DNA of 64,000 bases from Monarcha castaneiventris obscurior (Eukaryota > Chordata > Aves > Passeriformes > Monarchidae): assembly GCA_026261815.1 (NCBI GenBank), contig JAMPIT010000484.1, positions 10,328,501 to 10,392,500 of the forward strand, read 5' to 3'. Both the position numbers and the translations under genes were made by a program. Each line of letters opens with the position of its first letter. Within the stretch, counting starts at the first letter, position 1. Below, piece by piece: positions 24,390-35,796 of this stretch. The notes beneath the pieces are model-generated. The model did no database searches and was not told the DNA's origin. It worked only from the letters and a program-made list of their open reading frames with translations.

Positions 24390-24660
24390 TTTCCCTTTCC
24401 CTTTCCCTTTCCCTTTCCCTTTCCCTTTCCCTTTCCCTTTCCCTTTCCCTTTCCCTTTCCCTTTCCCCTTCCCTTCCCTTCCCTTCCCTTCCCTTCCCTT
24501 CCCTTCCCTTCCCTTCCCTTCCCTTCCCTTCCCTTCCCTTCCCTTCCCTTCCCTCCCTTCCCTTCCCTTCCCTTCCCTTCCCTTCCCTTCCCTTCCCTTC
24601 CCTTCCCTTCCCTTCCCTTCCCTTCCCTTCCCTTCCCTTCCCTTCCCTTCCCTTTTCCCC
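24390..24660. repeat. Polypyrimidine satellite, TTTCCC then TTCCC
   Basis: Thirteen consecutive TTTCCC hexamers (24390-24467) are followed by one extra C. Seventeen TTCCC pentamers come next (24469-24553), then a single TCCC that has lost one T (24554-24557), then nineteen more TTCCC (24558-24652) and ttttcccc. The 271 bp are pure pyrimidine on + and pure purine on -. The four long frames through it (Phe-Pro/Leu-Pro on +, Gly-Lys-Arg-Glu on -) are artefacts. The - strand AAGGG-type unit is the same pentamer motif known from expanded human RFC1 alleles. It can form triplex or quadruplex structures, and sequencing polymerases often mis-size it. Confidence 0.97.
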
Positions 24661-27600
24661 ACATTAACAGCTGTGAGAATGTTCACATTCCAGGCTCTTA
24701 GACTAAGAGACTGTCTACTTTAGGATCACGGATATGCGTAGAAGTGCATGAAAATCATGGTGATTTTTCCTATCCAAAGAAAACAGTAGTTTTTTGGGGG
24801 TTTTTTTTGTATTAACCCTACCTTCTTCCTGACTATATTATATGACAGATCTTGAGGAATAACAAAAAAAAGGGGGGGAATGCAGATAGAGAGTGTAGTT
24901 CAAAATTCAGACTGCTGGCTGTGCGGAATACGCCCTGGTTAAAATTACTGCTGACTGGGCATGGAATAATTAAAGGATGTTAATTATAAAAGAGTGGAGG
25001 CCAATGCTATCACTGTACCTGTAAGAAAAAGGTAGTGTAATATTTGTGCAGACATCTAGTGCGGCCTGTGCAGATCACCTTGGATTGTGGAGGACCCGAT
25101 CCCTGCACTTCCACGCAGTACTCAAGAAGTGACAGCTGTTTGAACACCCCTCGGGGCCTTATGCCCCAGGCTGTGCATCCAGATGCTGCCTACTCATAGC
25201 AAATTCGTGCTGCCAGGGAGGAAAATTGTAGTAGGGTCAGGTTCCATGTATTAAGGACTGCGCTCTGGTCTCTGGTCCCTCTGCTCTGGGTATTTTCCAC
25301 TATTGAACTTGCTTGCATTTATAGTAAACAAATGGAAGTCCAAAGTGGTTTAGGAAATGTGCACTGGAGCTGGAATTGACCCAAGAGATTATGGGTTTGC
25401 TGCTTTGTTTGCCTTACTAACTGAACATTATCCACTACGATTTCTCTGTCAATACCCCAGACATTTTTGGTAGTAAGTGGACTTTGTGTACACAGAGAAG
25501 TCAAGACAAATGCAATCACAGAGGCTTATCTGACCTTTTCAGGCAGCTCTTTAATGGCAGAATTTAAGGACACTGGCAAGGTTTATCTGGTATCTGCTCC
25601 TGGCATTACCCAAAGGACATCAAAGTCCAGTCGGAGGGCTGGCAAGTTCCCACAGTGTTAATGTTCTTTACCCTTCAGTACCACCTTCACCACCTTAGAT
25701 GGATTAATGTAATCTTATTTATGGCTTGAATACATTGTTTCTGAAATTTTCCTTGGACATTAAGTACCATCTTAAAAGCAGGGATGGTTTTTCTCCTGTG
25801 TTATGCACAGCTGATATCATACAGCTCGGCAGGATTTGCTGCTGTATCGTCATGGACTGCAGCACATGAAGCAATGTTTGGAGTTCTGGTTCTCTTCACT
25901 CTTGTTGACGATTTGCTCTGTGAATTTTGAACTTTATCTCTGTCTGCTCCTCCTGTTCCCTTCTTCGATGGTCTTGCTCATTTAGATAAAAACACCTTAT
26001 GGCAGGGATGGCCTATTGCTGTGGGAGAAATACTGCCTCTGCTGGTATGAGTAATAAAGCCATACTTAACTTGATTTTGGAGACTAGATTTCACCCCACG
26101 TGTCTATATGGTGCTTAATGAAATGAGACATTGATCTTTTCTGGAGCCTTAATATTCTAGTGAATTAATAGTAACAAAGGAGACAAAAGGAATACATGGG
26201 AAAGTAACTGCCTTTTGGTTTTATGTTCTGTTGGATGCCTATCCATTTCTTTCATGTTCTGGAACTGCCTTACCCTTCTTCTCAGCATTTCCTCTTGATC
26301 CCTTTCCAAAGGCACTGATTTCAGCTTCTGATTGTGCCAGCATAAATGTGGAGATGAGTGAAGTCATTCCCAGGTTACACCTATCAAGCTGAGTCTGCAT
26401 CTGGGAGCTGAATGTTATCCACAGGGTTTCAGTTCAGGCTGATGGCAGTAAAGCTGCTACCCTGTGACATCTAGTGCCTGGAGCAGTCAGAGCTGCTTCT
26501 GCTGTGCAACACAACTGTTCCCATCACATACTACCTGCTGTGCCATGGGCATGCTATCAAGGCCCTCACTTTGTTGGGAACAGGAATAGAGTAACTTCAT
26601 CTTTCTGCTGCTCTCCTTTCCATGCATTCTCAAAAACTTACTGTTCTCATTATGAGAGGGATTCCTGATTTTACAGGTCTAATTCTCAAGAGTACTTCAG
26701 TGTATCCTCAGATGAGACTTCTTGGGTTTGATGAGCTCAGCTCCTGTAAGAACCAGAGTTTTATTGAGCAAACTCTGATCTAACTGATGCTAAAACAAAG
26801 TTGGCAGGCTTGCCACATACATGGTAGATTGAAATGACATTAATGGTGATGCATTTTGCAACCACTAGTGTTGGATCATGGATGTTCTCTTCTCTCAGGC
26901 TCTCTCTGGAAGAGGCTTAGTTGAATTTGCAGCAATCCACATCCTGGAAAAGGGAAGTTCTCTGAATGCTGGCCTCAGGGTAGTTTTATAAATAAACTGT
27001 GCTATCTCTGGGATTCCTTGGAATAGAAAGTGTGGTGCCCAGTGTATTTCTGTTCTGACTGAGCTATGTTTCTCTAAATGCCTTCTTGCTGCAGTAGTTG
27101 ATGCAAGATTCTTTTGCCAAATGTGTCTGTTCTCCAGAGCATCTCACAGCTTCATTTCTGTTGTTCTTAAGCTCCCATCCTGCTGACTTGTACAGACAAA
27201 TACTCTTGGAACTTGTTTCCAATAAGAAAATACAAAAAAATGCTCAAAAAGGAGAGCACGAAAGGGCAGAACTGGCCTAGATGGTGGAATCCTGGCTATT
27301 CCATTCCTCTTGTTTGTTCATCAGTTCCCAGATTAGTAACAGGAGTGACTTCAATCTCTGACATGGCTTTTTTTTTTTTTCAAAGCATTCTTCTGCCTGC
27401 TTCACCAGGCTTTTCTTAGTCATTCCTTTTCATTCATTGGGGTTTCCACCAAAAATACCTGTTTACAACATTTGTGTACCTTTCAAATAGTAATTTTAGC
27501 ATATGTCTTTTTTACAAGTAAATATTTCAAGTTGACGTGCACTGTGTTTCACCCTTGAGCCTATATAAATTTTCATGTCACTTCATTCGTCAGTTGATGA

Positions 27601-30600
27601 CACTTTGAAAATTCAGTTGAGTTGCTGTTTGGCTGGCATGCTGACTTGACATCAGACAGGTTTTCATGGAGCTGTTCCAAACTTTCCCATTGCTAAAATG
27701 ATAGTGTTTGATAGAATACTGACAACAGGTGTCCTGTTTTTGCCAGCAGTGGTCTCAGACTGGCTGCCAACATATGCAGTGTTTGCCAGCATACCACATG
27801 TCCTGTGCTGGGCTATTTTAAAACTCTATTCTGTAAAAGAGCTGAGAGGCTTTTAAAATACCTATTAGCCTCTAATGGAAACTGCACATGACAAGAATAT
27901 GCGAAGCTGTAAAGCGTGGTTGATACAGTCTTTGTTATGAATTGCATGCTGTTCTTTTATAGGGCAAAATATGAGTATTTCCACCCTTTTTAACATTAGT
28001 TGGTCAAGCTGGGTATTCCATCCAGTATTTTAACAGATTCTTCAGAGCATGGTGTAAAATCCCATTAAATAATTATATGGTATCATTACTAAGAGGCACT
28101 TTCCTGTGAATTCCTAGCAGTTAATATTTGGCTGGTATCTTGGAGCCTGAAGGTAGGTATCTCACATCCTACTTTGTATCACGCTGAATATTTTCTCACT
28201 ATCTGTATAACTGTTGAGTCCTTCTCTCAGTCCTGCAATGTGCTTCACTGTATCTCATAGTGCTTCCTTTACTTTCATCTTGTGCTGTGTGTTGGGAGGG
28301 GATGTGTTTTGTGCAGGCACAAATAATCTCCACCATTTCAGATCACCTGATTTGTGACTTTGCTTTGTGTCTTGTCCTCCTGTAACAATAGAAGGAAGTT
28401 CAAAGTGGCCAGATGGAAACTGGCTTTTTCACACCTTTGGAGAAAAGGCCACCACTGTGAACATTCATAATACAGAGCTGACTGCAAAACCCTTCTTTAG
28501 ATCTTGACTCAATTTCAGAGAATCACATTGTCTAAGGGGAAACTGTCCATTTGTATGAGTTGCTGCAGGAAAAGCACTGAAAAAGCTGGAAAGCAGATAG
28601 ATCTTCTGGCAATGCCTTTGTTTTCTAGTAAAGATATGAAGAATTCAGTGACCCTTTTAGCAGTAACACATTTTCACAGAGAAGAAATAACTGAATATAT
28701 TGCAGACTTTTGTCCCAACTAAGATATTTCAGCACAGCAAATGGGTCACAATCAGGATAGAAAACGGAGTCTTGATAACAACAGGTGTATTTTATGAGTT
28801 TAATCTGTAATTGTTTTAATATGTGTTTCTGGAGCAGGTCTAATCAGTTGCCTTTGAACTGAGATTTTTCCCATGACACATGGTGCAACTTTTATCAAAC
28901 TGCTACCTTTCCTGTCATCCCTAACTATCTTCTATAACTCACACCACAGAGATGCAGATGAAGAGACATGTCCTTGATGGTGGAGGAAGAAAAAGAGCTT
29001 CAAAGACCAGAATCTAGTACAAATTCAGTGAGAAGAAATGTAACTTATTAATGAACCATCTTTGTTAGAGTGAGATTTTTGTGTTGATGTTGGAAGGTCT
29101 GAAGTATTGCACTTCTAGTTCTGAGCTTGTATCAGCTTATATTGAAGTGGAGAATCTGAGTTTTAGAGTGGAGAACGTGAAAAATGCAGTGTTTCTATGT
29201 TTTAAGTAGTTTTTATAGGTCATACTTTTGTAATGCCATTAGGTTTTCTAATCTCATTTCAGCCAAGCATCTATTTTGTAAAGCGTAGTAATGCCAGAGG
29301 ATTAGCCAAACTAGGGTTAGCATTGCAACCTACAGGCATTAACTTCTTCAGTACCAATGGCAGCAGCAGGAATAGGAGAAATGCCAGTGTGTGCCTGCTG
29401 TGAGCTCATGAGTTGCAGTAGGATGTGCAGAGCTCTGTGGTGGTTCATAAATGCCAGTGTGTTGCTCCACAGAGAACATTAAAGTTAAATCTGGAAAGAA
29501 ATATCTTTCTGCTTATTTCTGACGCTTAGCTAGCTGATTTATTTGTTACAGATAATTTTTTTCTATTCCCGAAATGGCTTCTCAGCATTTGACTAAATCT
29601 TGTAATATAACTTAGCTTCAGAAATGAAAAAGGAAACTGTTTATTTCTCCCTACCCAGCCCCATTGCTTGTCCACAGAGGAGCCTTTTAAAGAAACTGGG
29701 CACATGCTTTAAGTTTTCAAGTAGCTCAAATAGTAATTGCACCATGGGTTATTGTTAGAATTACAGTGACAGAGGCTAATTAAAAAGAATGCTGTTGCCT
29801 TTTAGGAAGAAAAACAAGTTTAATTGGTAACATCCCACATGTGTTCTGCCAGAGTCTTCCTCTCATCTTTTCCTAACTGGTTTTGATTAATGTAATTTTA
29901 ACCATAATTTCTCTGTGTAACTTGGCTTCTAAGATTCTTTCTGCCAAATTGCATTATTGTTCTCTGTTTGATGGAACTGTTTACAAGTGTCATTTTCAGA
30001 ATACTGTTGTGGGAAGGCACTGTATTCTTGCTGCTACTTAGTGTTCTTTCTCACTAGCAAGCAGATAACCCCAAATTTAAGAAATGTAAAGAGGAAAAAA
30101 AAAGCCTCTTTTCTATGCACCTTGAAGAGTTTACACTGTATTTGAGGCAACTAATTACACAGCAACTGTAGGCACTCCACATTTACTTCAGCATAACCCA
30201 TAGATCACCAGTTTAAAGCAAAACTTTGTAACTGAGTAGCAAGGTGGATGCAGACACAGGTTGAGAGTTTACCTCCATTTTTCAACTCCCTCCCATTAGC
30301 TGCCTTTGTTCTGATCCTGCAAAATACACTGATCTGTTCCAGGAGCCAAGTTCGTCTGGTCCATCCTTCTCTCTGTCACATTTTTCCTGGGGGTTATCTG
30401 AGACGTGGCTGCCTAGTGCCTGGAAAAACAGTCTGTCTTAAAGCAGATTTTCACAGTGCAGAGTATAGGTATGAAAATTTAATGGTACCTGATACTATTT
30501 CTAGGGAGACAAGGAAACAAAAGACTAGTGGTACTTTGGTGTGTTACGTTTTGATTTCTAGAGCTAGAAAAGTCTTACCTGTGCTCTAGAAACTGCAGTT

Positions 30601-33186
30601 CTCTCACTTATAATTGGTACACTATGGTTAAAATACAGTTTTCATTTAGTTGTAATCCACCATATGACCTTGATTCAGGGACTGCATGGGTTGTAGATGT
30701 GGTCTCCTTACATAAGGTGAAGAGCATTCAAATGTGTAATCCCCCAGCAGCTTGTGACAGATGTCTATGGTAATGGTATGCAACTTGCAGGAGTTTTGGA
30801 AGAAAATCAAGTTTTTCTCTTTCTTCGACTTCTAAAACTCCCATCAAAGTTTAGGTGGGACATAGCTGGGGATCTGGGCTCTGCTAACCTGGAATTTAGG
30901 TCTTTCAGTTCTGTAGGCTAGTCCACCGAACAGGTCAGCATGAGACTGGCTTTTCAGGTGTCCAGTGGATAGAGGGTACAACTTCTTGGCACATCAGCTG
31001 GACAATTCTCAACTCAGTAAAGCCTTTCCCTGTGTCTTGGCCATGCTGGTGACCTTCCATGCAGTTTCTGCCACATGATATCCTGATAAATTCAATTGGA
31101 CTTAGCGTATAGCAAGTTTCTGGTAGGCCTGGACACTATGAGAGGACATAGGAGAGAAGCTAAAACAGCTGATAGAGGTGGTGTGTTTACTAATAGAAAC
31201 TGTGCTGTGCAGGGGAGGTCAGTCAGACAAAAACAGTGCCCAGATGAGTTTGATTGCTGCATTCTGAGGGAGCTCCAAGAGGTCTTTAGGCTTTCTGGTT
31301 CTTAGCTTAGGCTTCTGGTCTTAGGTTCTTTCTGGAGCTACCACAAAGGCCAGAGCATCAGTGTGCTGTGGTTTTCCTCCACAGCTGGTTATGTTTTGGG
31401 GAAGGTCCAGATAGGGCCAAAGGTGGCTCTTGTGCCTGTCTTTTTAGGTATGCCATTAGCTTAGAAGAGGTTCCTGGGGAATTTTCTTGTTCCTGAGTGG
31501 CCAGCAGGAGCTGGGCTCAAAGAGTCCGAATGTTGGTCCCGAAATCTACTGGATGAAGTGTGCATGTCTCTGCATGTCCTGAGGCACCCAGCTCTTTGGT
31601 TTGAAGCCTTCCTGGGCAGAGGGAAGGTCTGTGTTCCAGCAATCAAAGCTGTCAGAGCTCCAAATGAGTCCCTTGCGTAACTGACAGATGGGTGCAGAGC
31701 AGAGCTTGATTCAGCCTCTGAAAAGAAGCAATAAACCCAAAAAAAAAAATTTAAAAATCCTCAAAATTCCAACCGTTTCAACAGCTGCTTTTCCTGCTAG
31801 TCATTCCTTTGTCTCAGCCTAACTCCCTTACCAATGGAGATTAACCTTCCATGGATAGTGTACACATCTCTGTCTTACCTCTATGGGTGAGATAACCTTA
31901 GTCCTTTCTTAATCTGAGTTCACAACTGAACCAAGCACAGAGATCCAAACTCTTCTGAATCCCAGGGGTGAGGAGAAAAGGAATCACAACTGCAGATTTT
32001 TCTGTCTTACGGATACTACTAAAGATTACTGGGAACATAATCTTGTGTTCTTATATGGAAATAATATTTGTATTCAATTTTGGGCTGTAAGGCTGTTGCA
32101 TAACTCCCTGGGTTTCGACGAGGCTCCACGAGCTGGAATTCCACTTGTTTTATCTTCTAGTGTGTTGGTTTTAATTTTCTTCTGTATGGCTTAGAGCAGT
32201 TTGAGAAGGGCATTAGAAAATTTGGGGCAAGTGGGTTCTATTCCCAGCAGCATGGTGGGGGCGGGGGTGTGCACATCTGGGCACTACTCAGCACTTGCAT
32301 TTCTGTCTTTAAAACTTCCCTTTATTACTTAAGTCAGGATCTGGAGAGGAGCAAGGAGGAATAGTAGGAATTGTTATTACCATGATATGCAACAGACAAG
32401 TTGCCTTGCTCTTTCGAGGTCTTTGCTTGGGTGTACAAGTAGAAGGCTGCCTATGCACAGATGGCCCAGCACATGCAGGAGAGTGGTGTAGCTCATGGCT
32501 TGATAAATGTTTCTGTGAAGAAGGAGACACTACCACATGGTTGTGTTCTTATGCATCCAGGTTTTTACCATTCTTGTTCTGCTGACATCCAGTATCATCT
32601 GGGACCTTCTTTAAGAGACCTTTCATGTATTTCAGCTCTACTCGGGACAATAGAGATCAGGCAATGAGAAAGTTTCCACTGCAGGTTCTTTCCCAGCTCA
32701 CTGGGGATGTTGTTAGCTTCTCCTCCCCATGTCTCTAAAAACAGAGAGCCAAAAACAACACTGAGTCACTCCGAGCTTGCTCTTCCCCAAAGCACAAGCA
32801 ACGTTCCCCACCCACATCCAGGGATGTATTGCTGCGCAGAGATCTGAGAAGGGGTGAGGGCTGCTTGCTGAGCCCATTTCTGATGATCCTGGCATATGGG
32901 GTTATTTTAGCTGCATTTTGCATAGTTCTTTTCAACTGTGGCACAACATCTATGCAGGTGCTCCATCCTGCATTGCAGAAGGAAGGGATTGAAAGTGATG
33001 GGGTTGTAAAGATCTGGTGTTCAAACTGATTTGGCTCAGGTTTGCCTGGATTGAGGAGTGCTTGTATGAGCAGCCTGGCTGGCTGGGCTTTATGAGCAGC
33101 TGTGGTGCATTCAGAGCCACGTTATATCTTCAGAAGGATATTTCTAGAGTGCCTCACTGAGCACAACTGGGCTGTTTGCGGACTGG
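24661..33186. other. Unique non-coding sequence, no gene seen
   Basis: This 8.5 kb stretch has sparse short frames, the longest being 30248-30589 (+, 113 codons), which lacks motifs. From about 28750 to 30240 almost no frame exceeds 60 codons. A T/G tract of about 20 bases lies at 24790-24810, an A9 run near 31741, and a GC box (ggggcggggg) in a G-rich patch at 32257-32266 without accompanying CpG enrichment. No mobile element was recognised. A GC-richer, slightly CpG-bearing patch at 25060-25180 has no open frame of interest. Confidence 0.65.
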
Positions 33187-35740
33187 TTGCCTTCCCTTAG
33201 ATGTACACATAGAGAAGGTTTGAAAGGAACCTTCATGTCACTGAGAGCAAAAGTTGTTACCCACAGAGGTCTGAATGTTTTGTGGAATTTTTTTCCCTTG
33301 CTCAGAATATTTACAGACTGGATTACAGGGACATGGTGCAAAAGTTGCACCGTCCAATTCGTGTATATGGCACGGGAAGAGAGATGGGCTTGGAATGGGC
33401 CAAGGAGAAGGAGCAGACTGGGAAGAGCTTGGCCAAAGCACCTCACCAGGAGACAATTACCACTGAGGACAGCTGGGCCTGTGCCTGTCCCCATGTATTC
33501 AGGGGATACTTCAGCTGCCCCCAGCCCCATGCAGCTCCTACCAAGTGGGTGTTTTGCTTTGATTCAGTATTCAGTGGCACATGATTTATGAGCTGTGCTC
33601 TCTGATTTATGATCTGTATGGCTGGCAAAGAGAGCAGGATCAGGCACTCAGCTATTGTGCAAACAGGGATGACACATGATATCCAAAGAACACAGGAAAG
33701 ATAAAATTACACGGATTGTTGAAATACTCTCCTCAACTGTGTTGCTCATGTGGATGAGTAAGAATAAGGGTTGTTGGGGTTTGTGTGAAAGTTGGCTTTT
33801 TAAACTCCATTTTTCTCCTTCATTGCCCAGATCAGCCCAGCCAGAAATGCTGGACTCTTTAGTGTAATTTGCAATTCTGAATTTGGGCACCAAAAATTTG
33901 GATGTAAAACCATTCCTTGGGTTTCTGCCAACTAATGGAATTGTTTTGTAATTTCCCTTCCCAAGCTCCAAATAAAATTTGCTTTCCTGACACACTACAA
34001 AACTTGGGCTTCTGACATGCTGGACATTTTATTGCTTTCTTAACGTTTTTCTGAATATGTATTTGAAGAATGGCCTTTTTCATTCAGTACTTGTTAAACC
34101 TTGGCAGTGGAGATTCAGCCATTAATTACGTGAGAGGAGCGAAGCTGGGGAGGGAAGAATTATAGACTTGGGGTGTGTGCTGTCCTGTGACAACAGTATG
34201 AATGCAAAGTGATTTCACTGAAATCTGTGGTATATTTGAGAGTAGAATCCAATTTCTTTAATTTCATCAAAGTGAATACCAAGTGATTATAATCAATATA
34301 ATCCTGGACTGAGTTCAGTCATATTTGATCAGTGTTTTTGCTGCTGAGCAGTGTGGCAATCACCGTTCTTTGTTTAACTTTTTGTTTGAATAAGAAGTTC
34401 CTCTTTATTTCCAAGTAAGGATTTCTGCTGAAGCAAAGTACTTTTTAGTTATTTTTAATGCAATTACTCTGCTGTGAAAGTGAAATCCTTTCTTTTAAAT
34501 ACCCGAATGTGCATGTGTGTGCAAGGAGGAAGGTCAGCATTGAAGAATGCCTTACAGAGCTGAGAGCAGGGAGACACAAACACACAGAGTGGTAAGAAAG
34601 ATCTTGAGGAATCCATGAACCTGGGGGAATGTCAGGAGAGCTAGCAAACCCTAAAGTCCAACAAAGATCTGCGATGTTCAGACCAAGCTTTTTCAAAGGA
34701 TCCAGCTCACTTCACATTTAAGAAAGGCAAAATATCTAAGTATCCCTGAGGTTGTGGGCAGACCTGGCACAATGCTATTTCAGTTATAGGTGGAGTTGGA
34801 AACCATAATGGGACCAGGATCAGACTGTTCTTGCAATGAGAGAGACATGACAAATGCATGGGGTTGAGACTGAAGGAGGAGACCTGAAGCTGAGGGCACT
34901 AATGGTTATTCTCATGAAGCTCCCCTCCCATTATCTGCTACCAGGGTCTGCTGCTCTAGGTGCCTTATGCCCTGCCTCAGACAGCCCTGTGGATTTCTAG
35001 GGCTGTGGCACAGGGAGAACAAATGCTCAGAGCGTGCGACTTTTACCATGCCTTGCCTGTTGTCCTTGCAATTACGCCTACATCTGGCTTCCTATCCCAA
35101 GATCACACAAACAATCCTTGTAGGACTACCCTCAAATCTCCCCCAGTGCCAGGGATCCTTGCTGACTGAGAGACCCACCCTTCGTTCTCTTTCCCACCAC
35201 ACATGCAAAACAAAAACAGTGAAAGTGAAGGCAGTAGAATACAGTCTGCCCTTAATGGTAAAGGCAAAAATCCTTTTACTACTTTGTGATAATACTGGTG
35301 TCACCAAGGTGTGCAACATGGCTTGAAACAAACAGCAGAAATGGACACAAATTGGAAGGAATAGCCTTTTTGATGTGAACAACACTTCTATGGGTAGCAT
35401 GCTTTGCAACTGCTGGCAAAGGGGTAGAGAGGGTAATTCAGTGACCCCTTAGAGACTCTGTTAAAGAGGGCAGTGGGCAGATGTTAAGTAGCAGGAGGAT
35501 TGGGGCAGACTTGGGAAATGAGGTGAGTCCCTGGCCCCTGTGAGATACCAAAATAGCAGGAACTGGTAGTGCTACCTTGCAGAGAGGTGAGTGGCTGAGA
35601 GTAATGTACTGCCTCCATGAAAAGCTGAAACTTCAGCACTCAGATCCTGCCTGCCAGCATGGCTGTGTTGTCTGCCATCATCCTCACCCTCTAATTTTGG
35701 AAAGAAGGCTGAATTTTTTCATGGCGCCCATGAAAGGTCA
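33187..35740. other. Stop-poor island, then unique sequence
   Basis: Between about 33187 and 33590 four or five of the six frames are open at once. One + frame (33282-33584) is preceded by a good acceptor-like sequence: a T-rich tract ending in cttgctcag at 33305. From 33306 this frame reads with a plausible amino-acid mixture, but I recognise no family and see no good donor (GTRAGT) before its stop. It could be a diverged exon or chance. The rest of the stretch to 35740 shows only short frames and no repeats. Confidence 0.4.
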
Positions 35741-35744
35741 CTGA

Positions 35745-35796
35745 CCTGAGGTTTTAGTCTCTGCTGTGTCATTGACTGGCATTTGGCTGGTAACAT
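35745..35796 (+). mobile_element. Possible MIR-type SINE fragment
   Basis: The run ctgaggttttagtctctgct followed by gtgtcattgactggcatttggc parallels the MIR segment that reads ctgggttctagtcc, tctgccactgac, and then a Thr-Trp-like ccttgggc part. The match is short and patchy, so this is a weak call. No poly(A) or boundaries can be placed. Confidence 0.3.

Noticed and set aside
24332..24723. Four long frames rich in Phe-Pro/Leu-Pro and Gly-Lys-Arg-Glu
   Set aside because: They are translations of the TTTCCC/TTCCC satellite, not genes.
32257..32266. GC box ggggcggggg as a promoter marker
   Set aside because: Single motif without CpG enrichment, TATA element or downstream exon.
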